Positions 1 through 8,081 of a DNA stretch of 64,000 nucleotides are shown piece after piece (within the stretch, counting starts at the first letter, position 1; every line of letters starts with the position of its first letter). A program made the position numbers and the translations under genes. Location of the stretch: contig CAWIDG010000001.1 of the NCBI GenBank assembly GCA_963834875.1, positions 1 to 64,000 of the forward strand. Reading direction: 5' to 3'. The notes under the pieces were generated by a model. That model saw only the letters and a list, made by a program, of their open reading frames with translations, did not search any database and was not told the origin of the DNA. The stretch comes from DATAGF01 sp963834875 (GTDB taxonomy: Bacteria > Actinomycetota > Thermoleophilia > Miltoncostaeales > Miltoncostaeaceae).

Positions 1-209
1 CGCTTCCCGAGAAGTCGCGCCACCAGCGGTATCTCGGGCCCCTCAGTTGATCTGGGTCCCTTGCGGCTCACGCGCCCGGGGATCGGTTGAATTTCCAGCT
101 CGCCCCTGACCGCCTGGGATCCGCTCTCGAGGCGGCAAGCACCCCGGCGATGGCCTCCGGGTGGCCGGTATCCTCTCCCGCCCAAGGGTGTCGGGCCTGA
201 GGAGCGGCA

Positions 210-1211
210 GTGGGAGCAGTTGCGCCAGCCCCGAAGTCGGCGGACGGGGTCTTCGAGGGCGGGGGAGTCAAGGGGTTGGCGCTGGTCGGCGGGCTCCTCG
301 AGTTCGCGGACCACGGCTACACCGACTGGGTCAAGGTGGCCGGCACCAGCGCGGGGGCGATCGTGGCCGCCTACCTGGCCACCGGCCACAGCGCAGAGCA
401 GGCGAAGGCGCTCCTCGAGGCGACCGACTTCGCCGCCTTCGAGGACTTCGGACCGGGCGGCCTGCTCATCGGGGGCGTCGTCGACCTCCTCGAGCACCAC
501 GGTCTGGCCCATGGGCAGGTCTTCCACGACTGGTTCAACCGAGCTGTCGGCGGGCAGACCTTCGCCGACGTCGAGAAGGCCGGGCGGACGCTCAAGCTCA
601 TCGCCTCCGACATCACTCGCCACCAGATGCTGGTCCTGCCCGAGGACCTCGGCCAGTACCTCGATCCGAGGAGCCGCTCGCCCATCGACCCCGGCTCGAC
701 GCTCATCGCCGACGCCGTGCGCATGAGCATGTCCATCCCCTTCTTCTTCACCCCGATCACCCTCGTCCACGCCACGAGCGGACAGGCCTGCACCATCGTC
801 GACGGCGGCGTGGTGTCCAATTTCCCGGTGTGGATCTTCGACGTCGACCGGGACGCCCAGCGGCCCACCTTCGGCTTCCGCCTGGTCGGAGGCAAGGGCG
901 CCGGAGGCGGCTACGAGCGGGTCTTCGAGCACCTCGGCTGGGTGGTCAGGACGGCGGTGGACCTCTTTCAGACCGCGAGCGACGCCTTCGACACGGAGTT
1001 CGCCAGCCACTCCACGGCGGTGCGCACCTGTGCGCTCGACGCGGATGGCATCGGGACCACCGACTTCACGCTCACGACGGAACAGAAGCGGACGCTCGTG
1101 GACCTGGGTCGGCAGGGCGCCCGCGCGTTCCTGAGCGGCTTTGACGCGTCTGCGTACGTGAACAGCTACGGCCACGGCCTGGTCGATCCCGCCCTCGGAC
1201 CGCGCGGCTAG
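210..1211 (+). CDS. patatin-like phospholipase
   Basis: Predicted serine acyl hydrolase of the patatin family, expected to release fatty acids from glycerolipids. The oxyanion loop GGGVKG is at residues 17-22, the nucleophile elbow GTSAG at 45-49 (Ser47) and the dyad Asp in DGG near 198, followed by SNFPVW. All family landmarks are present in order. The 333-residue length fits a stand-alone patatin domain. The GTG start follows GGAG by a few bases. No signal peptide is evident, so it is probably cytoplasmic. It stands alone, convergent with the next gene. A second, unrelated-looking patatin lies at 59.7-60.6 kb. Confidence 0.85.
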   Translation: MGAVAPAPKSADGVFEGGGVKGLALVGGLLEFADHGYTDWVKVAGTSAGAIVAAYLATGHSAEQAKALLEATDFAAFEDFGPGGLLIGGVVDLLEHHGLAHGQVFHDWFNRAVGGQTFADVEKAGRTLKLIASDITRHQMLVLPEDLGQYLDPRSRSPIDPGSTLIADAVRMSMSIPFFFTPITLVHATSGQACTIVDGGVVSNFPVWIFDVDRDAQRPTFGFRLVGGKGAGGGYERVFEHLGWVVRTAVDLFQTASDAFDTEFASHSTAVRTCALDADGIGTTDFTLTTEQKRTLVDLGRQGARAFLSGFDASAYVNSYGHGLVDPALGPRG

Positions 1212-1304
1212 CCCTACGCAATCGGCACCATGTCGCGAGCGGAGCGATCGAGCCGCTGGCGCGCAACCCCGTGTCGGACTCTGGTCCCCGGCCGCTGCGA
1301 CCGT

Positions 1305-2087
1305 TCAGCAGAGCCCATGGATGGAACGCTCACGACGGCCATCGGGCCGCCGGATCAAGGAGAGGAGCTCCGTGTGCGTCCAGCCGCTGGACCCTTCCTC
1401 CTGGGACAGATAGCCACGCAGACGCGCAGCGGCGTTGACAAGCGGGGCAACGGAGCCGGTCTCCAGTGCCTCGCGACAGAGATCAGCGCAGCCCGCCGGA
1501 TCTGACAACCTGGACAGTCCAAAGGTGAACCAATGGTCGAGCGGCACCCACTGCCACTCCAAGGCGAATAGAACACGGGCGAGCGCGCGTGCCCCACGAA
1601 CCGCCACGAGAAGACCTTCAACATTCTGGCCGCGCTGTGCACATCTCCGGCCTCGTTCACAGGCGAGTGTGATGTCGAGGACGCCGTGGCGGAGTCGTGC
1701 AGTGCGATAGCTGTCTGGCATCGACGCCACTCGTTCCAGCGTATGAAGCACAGCAGGATCCCGAGCGTGAAGAATCTTGGCCTGGCGATACGGCCACCGA
1801 TCGACATCGAGGGCCGAGCTCGCGCGGGCGGCCAACTCGTCAGCGGTTGTCAGGAACGCATCACAGACGATGCCGCCTTTGCCCGATCTCGGCCACACCA
1901 AGGCGAGGCGGCGGTTACCATGTGCATCGTCGTAACCGCCGGACGCGCTCAACACGACCTCGAGATCGTCGTCAGAGGCATCGTCGTATATACCGAGCGA
2001 GACCGAGCCCCGAAGCAGAATTGCGCCAACCGCGGGGCACTGCGCGAGGGTATCGATAAGCGCGATTGTAGGTTCATGGAGCGGCAC
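1305..2087 (-). CDS. MNT-type nucleotidyltransferase-like protein
   Basis: The N-terminal part carries a minimal nucleotidyltransferase signature: GSVSLG, then SDDDLEVV giving the DxD metal pair, and a third acidic residue in IVCDAFL. The C-terminal half is alpha-helical and rich in Arg and Ala, as in DUF4037-like proteins. Such enzymes transfer nucleotidyl groups to small molecules or proteins; the substrate here is unknown. The frame stays open up to 2336. The GTG at 2087 is preferred because the conserved domain begins just after it and the upstream residues look non-coding. Base composition is markedly less GC-rich than the genome average, like the genes that follow divergently. Confidence 0.6.
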   Translation of the reverse strand: MPLHEPTIALIDTLAQCPAVGAILLRGSVSLGIYDDASDDDLEVVLSASGGYDDAHGNRRLALVWPRSGKGGIVCDAFLTTADELAARASSALDVDRWPYRQAKILHARDPAVLHTLERVASMPDSYRTARLRHGVLDITLACERGRRCAQRGQNVEGLLVAVRGARALARVLFALEWQWVPLDHWFTFGLSRLSDPAGCADLCREALETGSVAPLVNAAARLRGYLSQEEGSSGWTHTELLSLIRRPDGRRERSIHGLC

Positions 2088-2195
2088 CCCGAAACGGGTC
2101 GTACTGCGCCGGCCCGACGTTCGCCTTCTGGCGAACAAGACCGCGGGACGATTTTCGGGCCGATAGGCATCGGGCACGAGGGACTGCCAGAAGTC

Positions 2196-2221
2196 TTGAC
2201 ACGTGTTCACGCGGCTAGGAT
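2196..2221 (+). promoter_or_regulatory. candidate promoter of the repeat-protein gene
   Basis: A perfect TTGACA at 2196-2201 is followed 14 bases later by TAGGAT (2216-2221). The spacing is shorter than the usual 16-18, so this is only a candidate. The -35 element overlaps a near-palindrome, GACACGTGTTC, that could bind a regulator. It lies between the divergent nucleotidyltransferase and repeat-protein genes. Confidence 0.3.
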
Positions 2222-2293
2222 GCTCCGGAAGCTCGCGTTTTCGCAAGCGTCGGATCGAAATCCCGCCTCGCGAAGGGTTGGATCGCAATCTCG

Positions 2294-3691
2294 GTGCGTG
2301 AGACCCCCATCGACTCGATGCTCGAGGTTTGGGCAAGCGACGCGAGCGCGTTGGAGGAGTTGCTCCATGATCCGGATGCGGCGGCGCGCCGGTTCCGGTT
2401 GAGCCCCGCGGACGCGCGAGCGCTGAGGGAGGCTGATCGGCTCAACCCGCGCAGCTCTCCCGCGGAGAGGCGCGCGCGCCGGCCGGCCCCGGCGCGGGCG
2501 TCAGGTGTGACCTTCGCGACCGGCTCCACCATCTCGGAAGCGTTTCCCCGATCACCTTCGAGACCGGCTCGCACCATCACCGGCGGAAGCGCCCTCACCT
2601 TCGAGACCGGCTCGCACCATCACCGGCGGAAGCGCCCTCACCTTCGAGACCGGCTCCACCATCACCGGCGGCAGCGCCCTCACCTTCGAGACCGGCTCCA
2701 CGATCACCGGCGGCAGCGCCCTCACCTTCGAGACCGGCACCACCATCACCGGCGGCAGCGCCCTCACCTTCGAGACCGGCACCACCATCACCGGCGGCAG
2801 CGCCCTCACCTTCGAGACCGGCAGCACCATCACCGGCGGCAGCGCCCTCACCTTCGAGACCGGCAGCACCATCACCGGCGGCAGCGCCCTCACCTTCGAG
2901 ACCGGCTCGACCATCACCGGCGGCAGCGCCCTCACCTTCGAGACCGGCTGCACCATCACCGGCGGCAGCGCCCTCACCTTCGAGACCGGCACGCACCATC
3001 ACCGGCGGCAGCGCCCTCACCTTCGAGACCGGCACGCACCATCACCGGCGGCAGCGCCCTCACCTTCGAGACCGGCACCACCATCACCGGCGGCAGCGCC
3101 CTCACCTTCGAGACCGGCAGCACCATCACCGGCGGCAGCGCCCTCACCTTCGAGACCGGCTAGCACCATCACCGGCGGCAGCGCCCTCACCTTCGAGACC
3201 GGCTAGCACCATCACCGGCGGCAGCGCCCTCACCTTCGAGACCGGCACCACCATCACCGGCGGCAGCGCCCTCACCTTCGAGACCGGCTCGCACGATCAC
3301 CGGCGGCAGCGCGCTCACCTTCGAGACCGGCTCCACGGTCACCGGCGGCAGCGCCCTCACCTTCGAGACCGGCTCCACGGTCACCGGCGGCGCGCCTCAC
3401 CTTCGAGACCGGCTCCACCGTCACCGGCGGCAGCGCGCTCACCTTCGAGACCGGCTCCACGGTCACCGGCGGCAGCGCGCTCACCTTCGAGACCGGCTCC
3501 ACGGTCACGGCGGCAGCGCGCTCACCTTCGAGACCGGCTCCACCGTCACGGCGGCAGCGCGCTCACCTTCGAGACCGGCTCCACGGTCACGGCGGCAGCG
3601 CGCTCACCTTCGAGACCGGCTCCACGGTCACGGCGGCAGCGCGCTCACCTTCGAGACCGGCTCCACCATCACCGGCAGCTTCTCTCCCTGA
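2294..3691 (+). CDS. repeat protein with leader-like N-terminus and 14-residue TITGGSALTFETGS repeats
   Basis: Starts at GTG 2294 or ATG 2318. The first 45 residues (LEELLHDPDAAARRF, LSPADARALREADRL) form an acidic and basic helical segment resembling leader regions of some RiPP precursors; that likeness is by eye only. A low-complexity Arg/Ala/Pro linker follows, then about 27 copies of a 14-residue unit TITGGSALTFETGS, ending in TITGSFSP and a TGA at 3689-3691. There is no Cys and no clear signal peptide. The regular Thr-x-Thr and Leu-Thr-Phe-Glu-Thr strands suggest a beta-solenoid or a multi-core modified peptide. Several units are one or two bases long or short, so the frame must change repeatedly to give this protein. 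Function unknown. Confidence 0.6.
2551..3682 (+). repeat. tandem array of about 27 units, mostly 42 bp
   Basis: The core ACCTTCGAGACC occurs 27 times between 2554 and 3658. Most intervals are exactly 42 bp. Seven are 43 bp (an extra base in the ggctcgcacc, ggcacgcacc or ggctagcacc variants), four are 41 bp and one is 40 bp. The net change over 26 intervals is +1. Upstream units carry ATCACC and CCCTC; downstream units carry GTCACC or GTCACG and CGCTC, so the array has two sub-families. There are no unique spacers, so it is not a CRISPR array. Confidence 0.95.
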
Positions 3692-3715
3692 CCGAGTCTG
3701 AAGGTCACTGACAGC

Positions 3716-4675
3716 TTGCCGGCTCCGACGATCAGCGTCGTCATTCCCAACCACAACAGCTGGCATGGGATCCCCGGGACTCTGGATTCGATCCTGGGCT
3801 CGCGTCAAGGTCGTGACAGCCTCGAGATCGTCATCGTTGACGATGCGTCCACTGAGGCGGTGCCGCTCGAATCACTCCGTGCAGTGACCGATCGGTACGC
3901 CGATCAGGGCGTGAAGGTCCGTGTCGTGGGATCGCCGCAGCGGCTCGGCGTGGCCGGGGCGCGCAACCTCGGATGCGTCAGCTCCCGGGGCGAGATCATC
4001 GTGATGACCGATGCCCACGTGCACTTCGAGCCGGCATGGGATCAGGTGGTCGTCAAGGCGGTCACCCAGTCGGCGATCCTGGCCGGCACGATCAGGGACC
4101 CCACCTCGGGGTTCCGCGGGTTCGGTTGCACCCTGGTCGTGCCGTTCATGGGCACGCACTGGGTGCGGAGCCCCGTTCCGCCCGGGACGCCGACCCAGGT
4201 GGCCTCGTCGGCTGCGACGATCTTCCTCCGGGAAACCTTCAGCCGCGTCGGCGGGTACGACGCCGGCATGATCATCTACGGTGCGGCGGAACCGGAGTTC
4301 AGCCTGCGTGCATGGCTCTCAGGGGTCCGGATCGAGGCCTGCCCCAGCCACGTCGTCCGGCACCGGTTCAAGACTCATGAACAACGACGAACGTTCATCA
4401 AGGCGGTCCGGCCCTTCCTCATCCACAACAACCTCCGCTTCGGCCTTCTCTACCTCGACCGCGTCTTGGCGCTCGAGATGATCCGCCACCTGTGCCAGAA
4501 GTTCCCGTCCCATGCCGCCAGGGCGCTCAAGCTACTGGCGGCAGGCGATCTCGACGAACGGCGCCGCTTCCTGGAATCGCACCTCACCCACGACTTCAAT
4601 TGGTTCGCAAACCGCTTTCAACTCGCCAATCAGATCGGAGAACCTCTGTATGAAGGTCCTCATCGCCGGAATTGA
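3716..4675 (+). CDS. family 2 (GT-A fold) glycosyltransferase with DxH motif
   Basis: Begins at TTG 3716 with the strand TISVVIPNHNS typical of GT2 enzymes. VIVDDAS near residue 42 is the nucleotide-binding acid, and TDAHVHFEP (Asp99-Ala-His101) is a DxH metal motif, as in polypeptide GalNAc-transferases, rather than the more usual DxD. A GGYDAGMIIYGAAEPEFSL stretch further on matches the acceptor-side GGFD...GgEdxexS region. It therefore probably transfers a sugar from a nucleotide donor to a protein or glycan acceptor in the cytoplasm. Its end overlaps the next gene by 26 bp, so the two are likely translated together. It starts 25 bp after the repeat-protein stop, making the repeat protein a plausible acceptor (inference). 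Confidence 0.8.
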   Translation: MPAPTISVVIPNHNSWHGIPGTLDSILGSRQGRDSLEIVIVDDASTEAVPLESLRAVTDRYADQGVKVRVVGSPQRLGVAGARNLGCVSSRGEIIVMTDAHVHFEPAWDQVVVKAVTQSAILAGTIRDPTSGFRGFGCTLVVPFMGTHWVRSPVPPGTPTQVASSAATIFLRETFSRVGGYDAGMIIYGAAEPEFSLRAWLSGVRIEACPSHVVRHRFKTHEQRRTFIKAVRPFLIHNNLRFGLLYLDRVLALEMIRHLCQKFPSHAARALKLLAAGDLDERRRFLESHLTHDFNWFANRFQLANQIGEPLYEGPHRRN

Positions 4676-5851
4676 CGGCTACCTCGGGTGGGCGCTCGCT
4701 CGGTGGCTTGTCGAGCGCGACGAGATCGAGGTGCACGGCGTGGACGGTCTCATGCGTCGGGAGTGGGTCGAAGAGGTCGGCTCCGCCAGCGCCGTCCCGA
4801 TTGCGCCGCTGCCTGAACGCGTCCAGGAGCTCGAACGACGCTGGCGAGAAGACGATCCCGTTCTGGATCGGGGATCTGCGGGACCCGGCCTTCGCGTGCG
4901 AGGTCGTCAACGAGGTCGAGCCGGACGCGGTCGTCCACCTGGCGGAGTGCCCCTCGGCGCCGTACTCGATGATGGATGCGGACCATTGTCGCTTCGTGCA
5001 GGCCAACAACCTCCTGACGACGCTGAATCTGATGTTCGCGCTCGCAGGCAGGGGCGCGAGGGCCCACATGGTGAAGCTCGGCACCATGGGCGAGTACGGC
5101 ACACCCGGAGTGCGCATCCCGGAGGGCAGTGGCTGGCTCACCCACGAAGGCGAATCGGCCTACATGCCCTTTCCGCGCCAGGCCGGCTCGTGGTACCACT
5201 GGAGCAAGGTTCACGGCTCGAACAACCTCTCGTTCGCGGCTCGCCTGAGCGGATTGCGTGTGACCGATGTCATGCAGGGGATCGTCTTCGGCGTCTATCC
5301 CTCGGACGACGAGAACGCGGCGCTCGACACCCGTTTCGATGTGGACGCCGTCTTCGGCACGGTCATACATCGATGGTGCGCGCAAGCGGTGATCGGCATG
5401 CCGCTGACGGTGTACGGCGCCGGCGGGCAGCAGCGGGGATTCATCGCACTCGAGGACAGCGTCAGGTGCCTTCAGCTGCTTCTCCACAACCCGCCAGAGC
5501 CCGGCGAATATCGAGTCGTGAACCAGCTCGACGAGGTGCATCGCTTGGACGAGCTTGCCACCCGCATCGTCGAGGCCGGTTGCCGGCACGGGCTGACGGC
5601 GGGGATTCAGCACATTCCCGAACCCGCGGCTGGAGAGCGAGGACCACTCGTACGACGTGACGAGCGAGATCCTGCCGTCGCTCGGATACCGGTCGCGGAA
5701 TGCGATGGACGAGGACCTCGACGCCATCTTCCGGAAGCTGATGAGCAACGCGGAGCGTCTGGGGTTGCTCGAGGGCGTGCTGATGCCGGACGTCAACTGG
5801 GTCGGAGGCCGGCAGGCCGGCGCGGCGGCCGAGTGGTCGGTGAAGGTGTGA
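4650..5851 (+). CDS. sqdB: UDP-sulfoquinovose synthase (SQD1/SqdB type)
   Basis: NAD-dependent SDR-superfamily enzyme that makes UDP-sulfoquinovose from UDP-glucose and sulfite. It has the Rossmann motif GIDGYLGWA, then VDGLMRREW, ECPSAPYSMMD, KLGTMGEYGTP (catalytic Thr), the YxxxK pair in YHWSKVHGSNN, and FGTVIHRWCAQAVIGMPLTVYG, all hallmarks of the SQD1 subfamily rather than generic epimerases. The full span is about 400 residues, the family length. Two frame changes are needed (about 4855 and 5620); the C-terminal frame gives NPRLESEDHSYDV, as expected. ATG 4650 overlaps the glycosyltransferase. The product could feed sulfolipid synthesis or a sulfosugar-bearing glycan. Confidence 0.85.
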
Positions 5852-5909
5852 GGCTCTCGGGCCGGCGAGTGAGCCGGACAGGTGGCGTGGCACGAGGAGG
5901 CTGGCTCGG

Positions 5910-6968
5910 GTGATCGACCAGCCGATCGTGTTCTGGAACGTGGAACGACTCTTCACGATGGGCAGCCACATCGAAGCGGCCTTGGAGGGAGGGGAGCCGG
6001 CCACGAGGACGGCCGAGGATCTCTCGCTCAGGCTCGGGATCCTCGGGGGCGTCCTGAAGGCTATTCAGGCCTCGCACGGCCTCCCCGCCCTGGTCGGGCT
6101 CGCCGAGATCGGGACAGCCGGATTGATCAGGCGGCTGATTCGGGCCTCGGGGCTGAGCCTGGAGAGCATCGAGGGGCAGGCCGAAGACGAGGTGGGGGTG
6201 CCGCTGGAGGGCCTGGACGTTGGTCTGCTCTACGATCCAACCGTATTCAAGCCGCCGGTACGCATCCGGTCACACGTGCTTGATCGGACCTTCGATACGA
6301 GGGATGTCCTCGAGGTGGATCTGCCGCTTCGTGAAAACGACGTCCTCGTGAAGGTGCTCGTCTGCCATTGGCCATCGCGGCTGAGCTTGGAGTCGGCGGA
6401 GCGACGGGTCAGCGCTGGGTACTACTGCAGGCAGATCACCCTCGACTGGTTGCGCTACTCAGCGCGCGAGATGTGGGATCCCGAGAGGCGTCGGCTCGTG
6501 CTGCCGACGAGAGCGGAGCTCACCACCAGAGGCCTGCGGCCCCTCGTCATCCTGGGAGACTTCAACGACGAGCCGTTCGATCGGTCCCTCGAGGTGCTCG
6601 AAGCGACGCCGGACTTGCCCGAAGTCATGGTGGACGTTCGCGGAAGTGGTCGTTCGCTGCGCGACCGATACGCGGCCTACAGTGCCTGGACCCCACGGCT
6701 GTGGAATGCCTTCTGGGGCTTGGGAGGCGGACAGGCGGGCACGTACTATCGCAGTCCGCGATGGCGGGTGTACGACCAGGTGCTCGTCTCGCGCGGTGCC
6801 GCAGGGCTCTGCGGGCCAAGGGTGGCGACGACCCCCTTGCCGACCTCGATCGTTGTGGACGGGCGGCGGGTCCAGATGACGTCGCAGGACGGGCACCCCC
6901 TCTCCTTCGACGGCAGCAAGCCGCGGGGCGCCTCCGATCATCTTCCGGTGGCCCTGGTGAAGACGTGA
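5910..6968 (+). CDS. endonuclease/exonuclease/phosphatase-family protein
   Basis: All EEP-fold metal and catalytic positions are visible: WNVERLF (Asn), GLAEIG (Glu), CHWPSR (His), LGDFNDEP (Asp and Asn) and the terminal SDHLPV. Family members cleave phosphodiester or phosphomonoester bonds in nucleic acids, inositol lipids or sphingomyelin, and the substrate cannot be told from sequence. 352 residues, no signal peptide or membrane segment. GTG start behind GAGGAGG. The stop overlaps the phospholipase D-like gene by 4 bp (GTGA), so the two phosphodiesterase-like proteins are translationally coupled. Confidence 0.8.
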   Translation: MIDQPIVFWNVERLFTMGSHIEAALEGGEPATRTAEDLSLRLGILGGVLKAIQASHGLPALVGLAEIGTAGLIRRLIRASGLSLESIEGQAEDEVGVPLEGLDVGLLYDPTVFKPPVRIRSHVLDRTFDTRDVLEVDLPLRENDVLVKVLVCHWPSRLSLESAERRVSAGYYCRQITLDWLRYSAREMWDPERRRLVLPTRAELTTRGLRPLVILGDFNDEPFDRSLEVLEATPDLPEVMVDVRGSGRSLRDRYAAYSAWTPRLWNAFWGLGGGQAGTYYRSPRWRVYDQVLVSRGAAGLCGPRVATTPLPTSIVVDGRRVQMTSQDGHPLSFDGSKPRGASDHLPVALVKT

Positions 6969-8017
6969 CGCTTATCGTCGAGCCGTTGACGCTTGTGTTC
7001 ACGCCGTTCGCGCGCGGCGCTCCCGGCGATATGTGGCCTTTGCTGTCGGACACGCTGCAGCGATCGAGGGGTCAGGTGCGAGTCGCCACGCAGCAACTGT
7101 CCGATCCGCGTGTCGTCGATGCCCTCATCAAGGTCGCGCAGAAGCGGCGGGTTCGCGTCCGGGCGATCGTCGAGGAGGACTATCTCTATGACGACGGGCA
7201 ACCGCCGGCGGATCCCTGGAAGGCGGAGGGGGAGAACGAGGCGAGCAGGGCCGGCTTCTGCGCCATGGCGCGCGCGGGCCTCAGGATGAGGACCGACGGG
7301 GCCGGCGGGGCGCTGATGCACTCGAACTTCGTCGTGGCGACGGACGATCCGGATGCCAACTCCGCGGTGGTGGTCACGGCGGCGAACCTGACCCGGAGCA
7401 ATGCTCAGCGACACTACAACGCGTCCGTCGCGATCAGGTCGCCCACGGTGGCGAGCATGCTCGCGAGGGCGTTCGATCAAATGTGGGCCGGGGACTTCAA
7501 GAGGCCCGTCGCCGAGGCGACGATGGACCTCAGCGACGGCAGCGCGTGCACCGTCCTCTGCGGCGCCAACGGGGAGACGCTTGAGAGATCTGCCGACGTG
7601 ATCGACCAGGCAGCGGAGACGGTCGACTTCGCAATGTTCACCCTCGCCATCGGGAACGAGGCGTTCGACGCGCTGTTGCGAGCATTGGCGAGGGGCGTTC
7701 GCGTCCGAGGCGTGGTCGATGGCGACCAGGTGGGTCAGCCGTGGGACGCGGTGCCGAGGCTACGCGGAGCCGGCGGGGACGTTCGATACAACCCCGGAGT
7801 GCTGACGGGAGGCGCCGGTCGGATGCACCAGAAGACCATGGTTGTCGACGGGGAACACGTCATGGTCGGAACCGGGAACTGGAGCACTGCGGCGAGAACG
7901 GCGCATGAGATCGCCGTCCTGGTGACGACGACCCCGGCCTCCCCTCGCCCGTGGCTGGTCGGACAGTATGTGAAGTCGGAGATCGATCGATTGCTCGACC
8001 TGTCGCCGAGCGCCTGA
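6965..8017 (+). CDS. phospholipase D-like protein
   Basis: Two-lobed PLD-superfamily protein of 350 residues. The C-terminal HKD motif MHQKTMVVDGEHVMVGTGNWS (split here as HQKTMVVD, then GTGNWS) is intact. The N-terminal lobe has MHSNFVV followed by TAANLTRSNA, so the first motif keeps His but has Asn in place of Lys. The enzyme may act with one complete site or as a dimer. Bacterial relatives include nucleases and lipid hydrolases. GTG 6965 overlaps the EEP stop. It is the last plus-strand gene of the low-GC island and converges with the kinase-methyltransferase gene. Confidence 0.75.
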   Translation: MTLIVEPLTLVFTPFARGAPGDMWPLLSDTLQRSRGQVRVATQQLSDPRVVDALIKVAQKRRVRVRAIVEEDYLYDDGQPPADPWKAEGENEASRAGFCAMARAGLRMRTDGAGGALMHSNFVVATDDPDANSAVVVTAANLTRSNAQRHYNASVAIRSPTVASMLARAFDQMWAGDFKRPVAEATMDLSDGSACTVLCGANGETLERSADVIDQAAETVDFAMFTLAIGNEAFDALLRALARGVRVRGVVDGDQVGQPWDAVPRLRGAGGDVRYNPGVLTGGAGRMHQKTMVVDGEHVMVGTGNWSTAARTAHEIAVLVTTTPASPRPWLVGQYVKSEIDRLLDLSPSA

Positions 8018-8041
8018 CCGGCGCGAGGGCCCGAGCGAGGA

Positions 8042-8070
8042 TCGGGGGAGACGGGCTGAGCTTCCCCCGA
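8042..8070. terminator. hairpin between convergent genes
   Basis: TCGGGGGA (8042-8049) and TCCCCCGA (8063-8070) form an 8-bp stem with a 13-base loop in the 64-bp gap between two convergent genes. There is no T-tract, so it is a candidate bidirectional terminator of the kind common in high-GC genomes. Confidence 0.45.
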
Positions 8071-8081
8071 CCGCCGTGACA

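Noticed and set aside
1..209. Possible gene at the left edge
   Set aside because: Short open frames on both strands lack starts, ribosome sites or recognisable motifs.
1686..2402. 238-residue plus-strand frame
   Set aside because: Antisense to the nucleotidyltransferase, which shows a clear GS...DxD motif; the plus product shows none.
2551..3682. CRISPR-like array
   Set aside because: Units are contiguous near-identical 42-bp repeats with no unique spacers, and they are translatable.
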